DNA of 64,000 nucleotides from the NCBI RefSeq assembly GCF_000759535.1, contig NZ_CP009455.1:186001-250000 (forward strand), written 5' to 3'. The stretch comes from Pseudomonas cremoricolorata. GTDB lineage: Bacteria; Pseudomonadota; Gammaproteobacteria; Pseudomonadales; Pseudomonadaceae. A program made the translations under genes and the position numbers. Shown here one piece after another: positions 1 to 9,798 of the stretch (position 1 is the first letter of the stretch; every line of letters starts with the position of its first letter). The notes beneath the pieces were generated by a model. The model searched no databases. It saw only the letters and a program-made list of their open reading frames with translations, and was not told where the DNA came from.

Positions 1-435
1 AGCGGCGAGCCCTGCGGGGGTGCCCGCGCACTGGAGCTGATCGACACCCAGCGCGCCTGCGCAGTCAGCGAACGTCACGTCGAGCCTCCCGAGCCGCTGT
101 TTCTGCCCAAGGCCGAACTTGACGCAGCACTGCTGCCTCCCGCCCCTGAGCCCTTCAGCAGCGCCGAATTGATCGAACAGCAGCGCCAGCTCGACCTCAA
201 CAGCAGCTGGCTGCGACCGCTGGTCATCAGCCAAGGCAGTGAGCCGCCCGTTCCTGGCACTGCACCCAGCCCGCGGCCGCTGCATTTGCCCATCGCCGAG
301 TTCGAGCTGGACCTGCTCGATGAAGCACCTGAGCCGTTCTCCGAGGCCGCGGTAGCGGCCCTGCAGCACGACCTGGAGTTCGACCTGCACTGGACGCGCC
401 CCGTGGTGCTGAACAACGTGCGCGCCTACGCCTGA
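1..435 (+). CDS. Hypothetical protein, 5'-truncated, with internal duplication
   Basis: The reading frame is open from base 1 to the stop at 433-435, so the true start lies outside the window and 144 codons are visible. The protein is acidic and proline-rich. It holds two imperfect copies of a unit of about 46 residues, encoded near 97-234 and 280-417. Each copy starts LPxAE, continues APEPFS, and ends with W-x-RP-[LV]-V. No signal peptide or enzymatic motif is visible in this part. I do not recognise the family. It converges on the extensin-like gene, whose stop lies 13 bases away. Confidence 0.6.
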   Translation, partial: SGEPCGGARALELIDTQRACAVSERHVEPPEPLFLPKAELDAALLPPAPEPFSSAELIEQQRQLDLNSSWLRPLVISQGSEPPVPGTAPSPRPLHLPIAEFELDLLDEAPEPFSEAAVAALQHDLEFDLHWTRPVVLNNVRAYA

Positions 436-448
436 TGCCCTCGAGACT

Positions 449-1138
449 TCAGCGACAGACCTGCCACAGACCCATGTCGAGGTGGAAATGGTTGGCGTGT
501 GCGGCGTTGTAGTCCGGCCCGAGCACAGTGCTGAAATGCTTGCACGCCGACTGCTGCACAGCCCTTAGAAACTGCGCCTTGCGCCCATCACCCTGCCAAT
601 CGCGGGCCAGGATGATGCGCTCGCCATTGGTCAGACGAAAGCCGCTGATATCCAAGGCATTGGCACTGGCATGCTGGCTGAGCCGCCCCTGCTTGCGGTG
701 GTAGACGTTGCGGCAGGCGAAGCTGCCGAGATGATCGACCTGAGCGACCGACTGGCCCAGCACCTGCTGGGCGACGGGTTGCAGGCCGTGCAATTCGAAT
801 GATGCGTAGGCGACGGCCAACGGGCAACTGGCCAGGAAACTGCTGCTCAGCCGCGCCTGCCCGCCCTCGATCCGCCAGACGTTACGCAGCGGACAATTGA
901 CGTCGGCCGGGCTGTCGGCCTGGGCCCGGTAGCGCAAGCCGGAACTGGCCAGAGCGCGGCTGCACAACTGCGGGTCGTCGCGCAGGCGCGAGAGTTTATA
1001 GGGCGTCAGCAGGTTCGGCGGCTGCCGCACATCCAGCGGCGCCCACGGGTTCCACTGCGCTGGCGGACGCCAGCCGCTGGACCACAACGCCCCGACACCG
1101 AGCAGGACGAACAGACAGAACAGCACCAGCCCGCGCAT
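449..1138 (-). CDS. Extensin-like C-terminal domain protein
   Basis: A 229-residue protein with one N-terminal hydrophobic segment (about residues 3-20), probably a signal anchor placing the domain in the periplasm. The C-terminal half matches the extensin-like family (Pfam Extensin-like_C), related to peptidoglycan D,D-peptidases of the VanY/LAS type. Visible metal-ligand-like residues are the SQHASANALD stretch (H156, D163) and NHFHLD near the end (H217, H219). Paired cysteines suggest disulfides. Its start lies 5 bases downstream of the next gene's stop, so the two are probably cotranscribed. Cell-wall binding or hydrolysis is inferred from the family. Confidence 0.8.
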   Translation of the reverse strand: MRGLVLFCLFVLLGVGALWSSGWRPPAQWNPWAPLDVRQPPNLLTPYKLSRLRDDPQLCSRALASSGLRYRAQADSPADVNCPLRNVWRIEGGQARLSSSFLASCPLAVAYASFELHGLQPVAQQVLGQSVAQVDHLGSFACRNVYHRKQGRLSQHASANALDISGFRLTNGERIILARDWQGDGRKAQFLRAVQQSACKHFSTVLGPDYNAAHANHFHLDMGLWQVCR

Positions 1139-1143
1139 TGCCT

Positions 1144-1983
1144 TCAGCGCCGGAACAGATCGTTGAGTTCAGTGAACGGCATGCCCTGCTCGCCGTAGGT
1201 GAAGGTTCCGCGCTCGCGGATTTCCAGCCCGGCACGCAGCAAGGCACCGAACGCCACCCGGGCCATGGACGAGCCAACGCTGATGCGGCGCACGCCCAGA
1301 TCCTGCAGCTGCTGCACGGTCAGCGTCACGCCGGCCATGCCCATCAGCACGTTCACCGGCCTGGGCGCCAGCGCCTGCACCACGCTGCGGATATCCTGGG
1401 CAGTGCTCAGGCCCGGTGCGTAGAGCACATCGGCGCCGGCCTCAGCATAGGCTTGCAGGCGCTTGATAGTGTCGGCCAGATCGATTCGTCCGTGCAGCAG
1501 GTTCTCGGCACGGGCGCACAGAGTGAACGGGAATGCCAGCTCACTTGCAGCCTGCACGGCGGCCTGAACACGCTCGACGGACTGCTGAAAATCATAGATC
1601 GGCGCCTCGCTGCGCCCGCTCGCATCTTCGATGGAGCCGCCGACCAGCCCGACCTCGGCGGCGCGGCGGATACTCGCGGCGCAGTCCTGCGGCGTATCGC
1701 CAAAGCCATTCTCGAGATCGGCGGTCACCGGCAACGCAGTGGCTTCGACGATGCTTGCGGCATTGCCCAGGACGTCCTCGACGCTCAATGCACCCTCAGC
1801 GTCCGGTCGGCCAAGGCTGAACGCCAGACCCGCGCTGGTGGTGGCCAGCGCATCGAACCCGAGGCTGGCCAACAGCCGCGCCGAGCCGGCATCCCAGGCA
1901 TTGGCCACGACGAATGCACCGTCGCGTTCGTGCAACGCCTTGAAAGCTTCACCGCGCAGGGTTTGCACATCCATGATCAGCAC
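1144..1983 (-). CDS. Isocitrate lyase/PEP mutase family protein
   Basis: A 279-residue TIM-barrel enzyme of the PEP mutase/isocitrate lyase superfamily. Key motifs are NAWDAGSA (28-35), DLENGFG (89-95) and SIEDASG (117-123), which carry the magnesium- and oxyacid-binding residues. The KKCGH catalytic-cysteine motif of true isocitrate lyase and methylisocitrate lyase is absent. The substrate is probably another 2-oxoacid, such as oxaloacetate or a phosphonate, and cannot be named from sequence. A second ATG three codons downstream is an alternative start. Confidence 0.85.
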   Translation of the reverse strand: MLIMDVQTLRGEAFKALHERDGAFVVANAWDAGSARLLASLGFDALATTSAGLAFSLGRPDAEGALSVEDVLGNAASIVEATALPVTADLENGFGDTPQDCAASIRRAAEVGLVGGSIEDASGRSEAPIYDFQQSVERVQAAVQAASELAFPFTLCARAENLLHGRIDLADTIKRLQAYAEAGADVLYAPGLSTAQDIRSVVQALAPRPVNVLMGMAGVTLTVQQLQDLGVRRISVGSSMARVAFGALLRAGLEIRERGTFTYGEQGMPFTELNDLFRR

Positions 1984-2043
1984 CTCGGGTCGGAAGAGAA
2001 CATGTGAGCGGTCGATGGGTTCGACCGCAGAGCGACGAAGGTA

Positions 2044-2913
2044 TCAGAGTAGGCCGAGCTGTTCGACTTCTGGCCCACGTGCCAGTTGCGCCAGCGCCGC
2101 CAGGCCGGGCAGCCGCTCGCTCAAGCGCTCATGAAAGCGTTGGGCCAGGGCTGCGGCCAAGTGGTTGTCAGCGGTGTGCAGGAACACGTAGGGGCGCTTG
2201 CCCGCCTCGATCCAGGTGGCGACCTTTTCCACCCACGCCCCCAGAAATGGCTCATTGCCCGCCAGCTGTGGGTGACCGATGAAACGCACCTGCGGATACT
2301 CGGTGAAGGCGGCCGGACGTACCGGCACGTTGGGCTTCTTGCTCTGCGCATGGAGCACCGCCGGGTCACGGGAGGTGCAGCTGAACAGCGCCCGCGGGTC
2401 GAGGCAGATGCGCTCTACGCCCAGACCGTGCAGTAGCCGATTGAGCTGGCGCTCTTCATCGCCTCGGGCGAAGAACGCCGGATGACGCACCTCCACCGCG
2501 ACTGGCACCGCCAGTTCGGCCAGCACGTGGGCCAGCTCTGGCAGGCGCGGCGGGCCAAAGCTTGCCGGCAGTTGCAGCCAGAACGGCGAGACCCGCTTGC
2601 CCAACGGGGCCATCAAGGCAACGAAAGCCTGGGCCGCATCCAGTTGCAGTCGCAGGTCATCGCTGTGGCTGATGTCACGGGGAAACTTGGCGGTGAAGCG
2701 AAAGTGCTCTGGCATGACCTGAGCCCAGCGGGCCAGGATGTCGGCCGAGGGGCGCGCATAGAAGGTTGTATTGCCTTCGACGGCATTGAATACCTGGGCA
2801 TACAGGGCCAGGTAGTCGCTACCGCGGGCGTCATCTGGATAGAAGTAGTCGCGCCAGGTGTTGTCGGCCCAGGACGGGCATCCGAGAAAATAAGGCAGTA
2901 CGCTTGAGCTCAT
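2044..2913 (-). CDS. DUF72 domain protein (YecE family)
   Basis: A 289-residue protein of the DUF72/YecE family, a TIM-barrel-like fold of unknown activity. Family hallmarks are the N-terminal LGCPSWADNTW stretch, the NAVEGNTTFYARPS segment (about residues 46-59), FTAKFPRDISH, and a late FLHTADNHLAA segment. Its start lies 3 bases from the stop of the next small gene, so the two are likely one transcript. No function is established for the family. Confidence 0.85.
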   Translation of the reverse strand: MSSSVLPYFLGCPSWADNTWRDYFYPDDARGSDYLALYAQVFNAVEGNTTFYARPSADILARWAQVMPEHFRFTAKFPRDISHSDDLRLQLDAAQAFVALMAPLGKRVSPFWLQLPASFGPPRLPELAHVLAELAVPVAVEVRHPAFFARGDEERQLNRLLHGLGVERICLDPRALFSCTSRDPAVLHAQSKKPNVPVRPAAFTEYPQVRFIGHPQLAGNEPFLGAWVEKVATWIEAGKRPYVFLHTADNHLAAALAQRFHERLSERLPGLAALAQLARGPEVEQLGLL

Positions 2914-2916
2914 GGG

Positions 2917-3204
2917 TCAGATGTACAGATCCAGGCCCAGTATGTCCATGTCCCACTCGCTGTAGCCGGCCGTGGCCAGGTAACTGGCCAGGGCGCAGGC
3001 GGTGCGCCGATCGCGCGCGCGGGGAAAGATCACATCCTGCTGGCGCACCGGTAGACCCCCGCGGCGATTGCCCTTGGCCAGCTCGACCAGGTCGACCTCC
3101 TCGGCCAACTGGGCGTCATCGATCTGTTCGTCGGCCACGGGCGCGCGGCGCGCAGGCGTGCGCTTGACCGGATAGGAAGAAGCAGGAAAACCATCGATGC
3201 GCAT
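2917..3204 (-). CDS. Small conserved hypothetical protein
   Basis: A small protein of 95 residues if started at the ATG at 3204; a TTG at 3234 would give 105. Neither has a strong ribosome binding site. The protein is hydrophilic and rich in Arg, Asp and Glu, with no signal peptide or membrane segment. The C-terminal half (RDRRTACALASYLATAGYSE) looks helical. It is probably cotranscribed with the DUF72 gene. I do not recognise a domain. Confidence 0.6.
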   Translation of the reverse strand: MRIDGFPASSYPVKRTPARRAPVADEQIDDAQLAEEVDLVELAKGNRRGGLPVRQQDVIFPRARDRRTACALASYLATAGYSEWDMDILGLDLYI

Positions 3205-3358
3205 GAACGGCAGACTCGGGACCAATGATGGCAATCTAGCAGCATCGGTGGTCCTTCGCTAATGCTCTAGTGTTAACTTGACCACACTTATCGCAGAAGG
3301 TTTGGCGCTGGGAAGACCGGGCCGACGGACGACCGCTTTCGGGCTTGGTCGAAGCGCG

Positions 3359-4033
3359 TTAACGGGCCTTGGGCGTTGCCACGTTGTCCCGCAGGTAGAC
3401 CGGCTGGGCCTGGTCGGCAGCCACTGCTTCATCACGGCCCCAGGCGAAGGTCGCCAGGGCCAGAATATCCTGCGCCGTAGGCAGGCGCGTGGCGTCGAAT
3501 GCCGTCACCGGGACCGCCAGACGTTCGGCGTAACCCCAGCCCGTGCCCGTGCCGAACCAGTCGCCGGCACGCTCAGCGGGCAACGCGACACGTTCGGGCG
3601 AAAGCACCGCTTCCTCGCCCTGCAGGCGCATTTCACCGGCCTGGGCGCGGTAGCAGCCCCAGTACACCTCGTCCATGCGCGCATCGATGGCAGCGGCGAC
3701 CTGGGTGTGACCCTGCTCGCGCAACGCACCCTGGGCGAGCGCTGCCAGATTGGACACCGGCAGCACTGGCCGCTCCAAGGCAAACGCCAAACCCTGTACT
3801 ACACCGATGGCGATGCGAACCCCGGTGAATGCGCCAGGGCCACGGCCAAAGGCGATGGCATCCAGCGCGCTCAGCGGCACGCCTGCCTCGGCCATCAGTT
3901 GCTTGATCATCGGCAGCAGCTTTTGCGCGTGCTGTCGCGGAATGACCTGGTGATGGCTGATGACCTCACCGCCTTGCAGCAGCGCGACGGAACAGGCTTC
4001 GGTGGCGGTATCCAGGGCCAGCAGGGTGGTCAT
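3359..4033 (-). CDS. tsaB: tRNA t6A37 threonylcarbamoyltransferase complex subunit TsaB
   Basis: TsaB (YeaZ) is the dimerising subunit of the TsaB-TsaD-TsaE complex that makes the t6A37 modification of ANN-decoding tRNAs. I chose the ATG at 4033, 15 codons inside the longest frame, because family members start MTTLLALDTATEACS. This gives 224 residues, the usual length. The N-terminal ASKHA ATPase-like fold carries LALDTATEACSVALL and GRGPGAFTGVRIA. It lies just downstream of adk on the same strand, an arrangement common in Pseudomonas. Confidence 0.95.
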   Translation of the reverse strand: MTTLLALDTATEACSVALLQGGEVISHHQVIPRQHAQKLLPMIKQLMAEAGVPLSALDAIAFGRGPGAFTGVRIAIGVVQGLAFALERPVLPVSNLAALAQGALREQGHTQVAAAIDARMDEVYWGCYRAQAGEMRLQGEEAVLSPERVALPAERAGDWFGTGTGWGYAERLAVPVTAFDATRLPTAQDILALATFAWGRDEAVAADQAQPVYLRDNVATPKAR

Positions 4034-4077
4034 CGAACAGGGTATCCAGGCAAAAAAGAGCGGCAGTATAAACGACA

Positions 4078-4097
4078 ACGGCCCGCAAGCGGGCCGT
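4078..4097 (-). terminator. Probable rho-independent terminator downstream of adk
   Basis: A perfect 9-bp GC-rich stem (ACGGCCCGC / GCGGGCCGT) with a 2-base centre lies 19 bases past the adk stop. On the minus strand it is followed by a moderately T-rich stretch. It could attenuate read-through into tsaB. Confidence 0.5.
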
Positions 4098-4116
4098 GGT
4101 GCGATGGACGCGGGGC

Positions 4117-4881
<765 letters not shown>

Positions 4882-5021
4882 TCAGGCAGACAAGCATCCC
4901 AAAGTGGCAGGAATGCCCCCCTTGCGACCCAGCGTCGCAGGGGTTGCGCCTGGTGCCACCCTGGCGCGGCCCGGCCACTGGCGACCGACCCGGGAAGCGC
5001 TGTGCGCAGCCGCGCGATGCC

Positions 5022-7649
5022 TCAGCCAGTATTACGCAAGCCCGCGGCGATGCCTGCTACGGTCACCAGCAAGGCCTGCTCCAGCGGGCTGTCCAGAGCG
5101 GCTTCGCGGCCTCGGGTGCGGGCCAGCAGTTCGGCCTGCAAGCGGTGCAAGGGGTCGAGGTAGGTGTTGCGCAGGCGGATAAACTCCAGGGTGTCGGGGC
5201 TGTGGGCGAGTAGCACCGACTGCCCGGTAAGCCCCAATACCAGCTCGCACGACTGCGACAATAGGTCGCGCAAATGACTGCCTAACCCCAGCAGGTGCGG
5301 TTGCACCAGACGTTGGTCGTAGGCCTCGGCGATTTGTGCGTCAGCCTTGGCCAGAACCATCTCCAGCATGTCGATGCGGGTGCGGAAAAACGGCCACTGC
5401 TCACGCATCTGCCCCAGCAGATCGCCCTCACCGCGTGCCAGCGCATTGTCCAGGGCCGTTTCCCAGCCGAGCCAGGCCGGCAGCATCAAGCGCGTCTGAG
5501 TCCAGCCGAAGATCCACGGAATCGCCCGCAGGCTCTCGATTCCGCCGGCACGCCGTTTGGCCGGACGACTGCCCAACGGCAGACGGCCAAGCTCCTGTTC
5601 CGGCGTCGACTGGCGGAAGTACTCGACGAAGTCCGAGTTTTCCCGCACCACCTGGCGGTAGGCAGCCACCCCATCGCTGGCGAGCTGATCCATGACCTGG
5701 CGCCAGGCCGGCTGCGGCAAGGGCGGCGGCAGCAGGGTCGCCTCCAGCACCGCCGCCAGGTAAAGGTTGAGGTTCTGCTCGGCAATGCCCGGCAGACCGA
5801 ACTTGAAGCGGATCATCTCGCCCTGTTCGGTGGTTCGGAAGCGCCCGGCCACCGAGCCGGGTGGCTGCGACAGGATCGCCGCATGGGCCGGTCCACCGCC
5901 GCGTCCCACCGTGCCGCCACGGCCATGGAACAGCAGCAGCTCGACATCGTGTGCGCGGCAGATGTTCACCAGGCTTTCCTGGGCGCGGTACTGCGCCCAG
6001 GCAGCCGCCGTGGTGCCGGCATCCTTGGCCGAATCGGAATAGCCGATCATCACTTCCTGCGGGCCTTGCAGGCTGGCGCGGTAACCCTGCAACTGCAGCA
6101 GTTGCTCGATCACCGGGCCTGCGTTGTCCAGATCAGCCAACGTCTCGAACAACGGCACCACACGCATCGGCCGGGTCAGACCGGCTTCCTTGAGCAGCAG
6201 TTGCACGGCCAGCACATCGGAAGCTGCACCGGCCATGGAAATCACGTAGGAGCCCAGCGAAGCCGCAGGCGCCGACGCCACTTCACGGCAGGTGGCGAGC
6301 ACTTCGGCGGTGTCGTCCTCGGCCTGGAAGTGCGCCGGCAACAGCGGCCTTGGATTGTTCAGCTCGGCTTGCAGAAAGTCCATGCGCTGCACCTCGCTCC
6401 ACTGGGCGTAGTGGCCAAGGCCGAGGTAGGCGGTGATTTCCGACAGCGCGTCGCGGTGGCGGCCGGCGTCCTGGCGCACGTCCAGGCGTACCAGGAACAG
6501 GCCGAAGGTCACGGCTCGGCGCAAGCAGTCGAGCAACGGGCCGTCGGCGATTACCCCCATCCCACAGGCGTGCAGCGAGGCATGGCACAGTTGCAGCGGC
6601 GCGATCAGTTGCTGGTTGTCGACCAGTACCTCAGGCCCGGCGGGCTGGGTGACCTCAAGGCTGGCATGGGCCCAGGCACGGGTGGCTCGCAGACGCTCGC
6701 GCAGTTGCTTGAGCACCGCCCGGTAAGGCTCACGGCTATCACCGACCTGTTCGCGCAGCGCCGCGCTGGCCTGCTGCATGGACAGCTCGGCAGCCAGTGC
6801 ATCGACGTCGCGCAGGAACAGATCAGCGGCCATCCAGCGTGCCAGCAGCAGCACTTCACGGGTGACCGAGGCCGTGACGTTGGGGTTGCCATCACGGTCG
6901 CCCCCCATCCACGAGGCGAAGCGGATGGGCGCAGCCTGCAGCGGCAGCCGTTGCCCGGTGGCGGCGTGCAACGCCGCATCGACCTTGCGCAGATGGTTGG
7001 GAATGGCCTGCCAGAGTGAATGCTCGATCACCGCGAAGCCCCACTTCGCTTCATCCACGGGCGTGGGTCGAGTGCGACGGATTTCCTCGGTATGCCAGGC
7101 CTCGGCGATCAGCCGCTGCAAGCGCTCACGCACCTGCTGACGCTCGGCCTCGGTGAGGTCCCGGTGGTCTTGTGCAGCCAGTTGCGCAGCGATGGCGTCG
7201 TATTTCTGGATCAACGTACGCCTGGCCACTTCCGTGGGGTGTGCAGTGAGGACCAGTTCGATCTGCAACTGCGCCAACTGCTCGGCCAGGCCCCGTTCAT
7301 CGTGCCCGGCCTGCTTGAGTCGGGCGAGCAGTTCGGGCAGCACGCGGGCTTCGAACGGTAGGGGCTGATCGTCGCTGCGGCGGTGGATCAACTGGTACTG
7401 CTCGGCAATGTTGGCCAGGTTGAGAAACTGGTTGAACGCCCGCGCCACCGGCAGCAACTCATCGTCAGCCAGGCTGTCGAGGGTGCTGCTCAGCTGTTCC
7501 CCGGCACCGCTGCGGTCGGCCTTGGCGCTGTGGCGAATGGCTTCGATCTTCTGCACAAATGCTTCGCCGTGCTGCTGACGAATCGTTTCACCCAATAGCT
7601 CGCCCAGTAGATGGACGTCTTCGCGCAAGCGCACATCGATATCGGTCAT
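5022..7649 (-). CDS. ppc: Phosphoenolpyruvate carboxylase
   Basis: PEP carboxylase (875 residues) converts PEP and bicarbonate to oxaloacetate, replenishing the TCA cycle. The first signature with the catalytic histidine ([14 protein letters not shown]) lies near residue 135. The second, glycine-rich loop [14 protein letters not shown] lies near residue 575. The C-terminal QxxxR(N)T(G) ending is intact. It is probably monocistronic, with 257 bases separating it from adk. Confidence 0.97.
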   Translation of the reverse strand: MTDIDVRLREDVHLLGELLGETIRQQHGEAFVQKIEAIRHSAKADRSGAGEQLSSTLDSLADDELLPVARAFNQFLNLANIAEQYQLIHRRSDDQPLPFEARVLPELLARLKQAGHDERGLAEQLAQLQIELVLTAHPTEVARRTLIQKYDAIAAQLAAQDHRDLTEAERQQVRERLQRLIAEAWHTEEIRRTRPTPVDEAKWGFAVIEHSLWQAIPNHLRKVDAALHAATGQRLPLQAAPIRFASWMGGDRDGNPNVTASVTREVLLLARWMAADLFLRDVDALAAELSMQQASAALREQVGDSREPYRAVLKQLRERLRATRAWAHASLEVTQPAGPEVLVDNQQLIAPLQLCHASLHACGMGVIADGPLLDCLRRAVTFGLFLVRLDVRQDAGRHRDALSEITAYLGLGHYAQWSEVQRMDFLQAELNNPRPLLPAHFQAEDDTAEVLATCREVASAPAASLGSYVISMAGAASDVLAVQLLLKEAGLTRPMRVVPLFETLADLDNAGPVIEQLLQLQGYRASLQGPQEVMIGYSDSAKDAGTTAAAWAQYRAQESLVNICRAHDVELLLFHGRGGTVGRGGGPAHAAILSQPPGSVAGRFRTTEQGEMIRFKFGLPGIAEQNLNLYLAAVLEATLLPPPLPQPAWRQVMDQLASDGVAAYRQVVRENSDFVEYFRQSTPEQELGRLPLGSRPAKRRAGGIESLRAIPWIFGWTQTRLMLPAWLGWETALDNALARGEGDLLGQMREQWPFFRTRIDMLEMVLAKADAQIAEAYDQRLVQPHLLGLGSHLRDLLSQSCELVLGLTGQSVLLAHSPDTLEFIRLRNTYLDPLHRLQAELLARTRGREAALDSPLEQALLVTVAGIAAGLRNTG

Positions 7650-7792
7650 CAGCCCTTCTCCCTTCGAGGAAACCGCTTACCCCCAAGAGTGCCCACGGCG
7701 GGGTGCCCAAGGCAAGCCGAGCGAATCGCGCGCAACTAACCCGGTGCAGGTTCACTCACAAGCAATGTCATGACACACCCCTGGAGGTCACC

Positions 7793-8137
7793 GTGAAAAT
7801 CCGCGAACTTGCCCAGCACTGGGAGCAAAACGCCAAGGGCCGCCTGAGCCCGACCAGCCACGTCCTGCATCTGGACCTGGAGGCTGAAGCGCGCCTGGCG
7901 GCGCTGATCGACATGTACCCCAAGCGTACAGCTCAGGAGTTGCTGGGCGAACTGGTCGGCGCCGCACTGGAAGAGCTGGAAGAGAGCTTCCCCTACGTCA
8001 AAGGTCAGCAGGTCATCGCCACTGATGAGGAAGGTGATCCGCTGTATGAAGACGTCGGCTCCACCCCACGTTTTCTCGCCCTGTCCAAGCAGCATCTACA
8101 CAGCCTGGATGGCCAGGCCGACGACGAGAAAAAGTGA
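7793..8137 (+). CDS. Conserved small acidic protein
   Basis: A 114-residue protein started at a GTG at 7793, preceded by CTGGAGGTCACC, a good ribosome binding site. The frame is open much further upstream, but that part has no protein-like character. The product is hydrophilic and acidic, with predicted helices and no signal peptide. Homologues in Pseudomonas are often labelled type 1 pili tip component or pilin assembly chaperone. I see nothing in the sequence that supports a pilus role: no signal sequence and no chaperone fold motif. It is divergent from ppc. Confidence 0.75.
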   Translation: MKIRELAQHWEQNAKGRLSPTSHVLHLDLEAEARLAALIDMYPKRTAQELLGELVGAALEELEESFPYVKGQQVIATDEEGDPLYEDVGSTPRFLALSKQHLHSLDGQADDEKK

Positions 8138-8249
8138 TGGTCAACCGCCGCTGGCTGCGCCGACATACCCTTGGGCAAGCGGTAAGTTCCGTGCAAAAAC
8201 GCCTGACCAATCAGTCAGGGAAAAAGATCGTTAGCGCGCGAATTTATCG

Positions 8250-8278
8250 GAACTATTCAAAAAACGCCTCGGTCACAA
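8250..8278 (+). promoter_or_regulatory. Candidate ECF (AlgU/SigE-type) promoter
   Basis: GAACTA at 8250-8255 and TCACAA at 8273-8278 are separated by 17 bases. This resembles the GAACTT-N16/17-TCTGA pattern of AlgU-dependent envelope-stress promoters. It lies about 110 bases upstream of two envelope lipoprotein genes, a sensible target. The -10 match is partial. Confidence 0.35.
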
Positions 8279-8388
8279 ACGGTAGCCATCACGGCAAAAC
8301 CCTGTAAATGCGGGCGTTGCGGCGCTCGGGAGCATCAGGGAAACAGCGATGGATCCACTGCGGACATCGTCGTTATCAGGAGTGACCA

Positions 8389-8802
8389 ATGGAGTTGACC
8401 ACCATGAAGACCCGCATCGCAAAACCTTCTTCCTTCAACATGCGCGGGCTCAAGCTGGCCGCACTGGCCCTGGGCAGCAGCCTGGTGCTGGCCGGTTGTG
8501 CTGGCAAGCCCCCGACCGAGCAGTACGCCGTGACCCAATCGGCGGTCAACTCGGCGGTCAGCGCTGGCGGCACCGAGTTCGCGGCGGTCGAGATGAAGGC
8601 AGCCCAGGACAAGTTCAAGAAAGCTGAAATCGCCATGCACGACAAGAAGTACGAAGACGCCCGAATCCTGGCCGAGCAGGCTGAGTGGGATGCCCGCGTA
8701 GCCGAGCGTAAAGCTCAGGCCGCCAAGGCCCAGAAGGCTGTACAGGACGCCCGTCAAGGGGTTCAGGAAGTGCGTGAGGAAGGTATGCGCGCCGCTGAAT
8801 AA
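8389..8802 (+). CDS. DUF4398 lipoprotein
   Basis: A 137-residue lipoprotein precursor. A hydrophobic signal ends in the lipobox LAGC with the lipidated cysteine at residue 37 of the ATG at 8389. That start has CAGGAG six bases upstream; an ATG at 8404 is an alternative. The mature part is almost entirely charged helix (DUF4398), rich in Ala, Lys and Glu, probably a periplasmic coiled-coil stalk. The next gene carries a related N-terminal region fused to OmpA, so the pair likely act together at the outer membrane. Confidence 0.85.
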   Translation: MELTTMKTRIAKPSSFNMRGLKLAALALGSSLVLAGCAGKPPTEQYAVTQSAVNSAVSAGGTEFAAVEMKAAQDKFKKAEIAMHDKKYEDARILAEQAEWDARVAERKAQAAKAQKAVQDARQGVQEVREEGMRAAE

Positions 8803-8843
8803 GCCGCGTTTTCCGACCCTAAGCCTTCGTTAACGATCAAAGG

Positions 8844-9635
8844 ATGAACACCATGCGCAAACACGTAATGATCCCTGCCCTGCTCGCTCTGAGCGTTGGT
8901 CTGGCTGCCTGCTCCCACGACCCGAACCCTAACCTGGAATCGGCTCGCAGCAACTTCTCGGCGCTGCAAAGCGACCCGCAGTCGAGCAAAGTCGCGGCCC
9001 TGGAAACCAAGGACGCCCAGGATTGGCTGAACAAGGCTGACAAAGCCTACATGGATCGCGAAGACGACAAGAAGGTCGACCAGCTGGCCTACCTGACCAA
9101 CCAGCGCGTTGAAGTCGCCAAGCAGACCATCGCCCTGCGCACCGCCGAAGCCGAGCTCAAGGGTGCAGCTGCCGAGCGCGCCAAGGCCCGCCTGGACGCC
9201 CGTGACGCGCAGATCAAGAAACTGCAGAACGAGCTGAACGCCAAGCAGACCGACCGCGGCACCCTGGTGACCTTCGGCGACGTGCTGTTCGACTTCAACA
9301 AGGCCGAGCTGAAAAGCAGCGCCCTGCCGAACATCACCAAGCTGGCGCAGTTCCTGAGCGAGAATCCGGAACGTAAGGTCATCGTCGAGGGTTACACCGA
9401 CAGCGTTGGTTCCGACAGCTACAACCTGTCGCTGTCCGACCGCCGCGCTGGTGCCGTTAGCACTGCCCTGGTACGTGCCGGTGTCGATCCATCGCGCATC
9501 GTTTCGCAAGGCTATGGCAAGCAATACCCAGTGGCTGACAACTCCAGCAACTCGGGCCGTGCGCAGAACCGTCGTGTGGAAGTTACCATCTCCAACGACA
9601 ACCAGCCTGTCGCACCGCGTTCGACCATCCGCTAA
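8844..9635 (+). CDS. OmpA-family lipoprotein with DUF4398 N-terminus
   Basis: A 263-residue outer-membrane lipoprotein. The signal peptide ends LAAC (C23). Residues about 30-140 form a helical DUF4398-like coiled coil. Residues about 150-250 form an OmpA-type peptidoglycan-binding domain with the diaminopimelate-binding pattern YTDSVGS...LSDRRA and NRRVE near the end. It should tether the outer membrane to peptidoglycan. It lies 41 bases after the preceding lipoprotein gene and is followed by a strong terminator, so the two form one operon. Confidence 0.9.
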   Translation: MNTMRKHVMIPALLALSVGLAACSHDPNPNLESARSNFSALQSDPQSSKVAALETKDAQDWLNKADKAYMDREDDKKVDQLAYLTNQRVEVAKQTIALRTAEAELKGAAAERAKARLDARDAQIKKLQNELNAKQTDRGTLVTFGDVLFDFNKAELKSSALPNITKLAQFLSENPERKVIVEGYTDSVGSDSYNLSLSDRRAGAVSTALVRAGVDPSRIVSQGYGKQYPVADNSSNSGRAQNRRVEVTISNDNQPVAPRSTIR

Positions 9636-9655
9636 CCGCGTAGGTTGAATACAAG

Positions 9656-9681
9656 AACCCCGCCTTCGTGGCGGGGTTTTT
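9656..9681 (+). terminator. Rho-independent terminator of the lipoprotein operon
   Basis: AACCCCGCC and GGCGGGGTT form a perfect 9-bp stem around a TTCGT loop, followed by a run of T. It lies 21 bases after the OmpA-family stop and isolates the toxin-like gene downstream. Confidence 0.9.
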
Positions 9682-9798
9682 CGTTCCGGCGCATACGCCT
9701 TTGGCAGCGACGGCAACGCCCCAGGTGTCACATCTCTATTGCCGATGTATTCAAGCCATGGCGCACGGTGGGGCTTCCAGCCATCATCGAGTACGAAC

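Noticed and set aside
5295..7019. 574-codon open frame antisense to ppc
   Set aside because: Shadow of a well-conserved enzyme gene; the translated product is rich in His, Gln and Arg with no motif.
7793..8137. Naming the small acidic protein a pilin assembly chaperone
   Set aside because: There is no signal peptide, chaperone fold motif or pilus gene nearby; the name is only a common database label.
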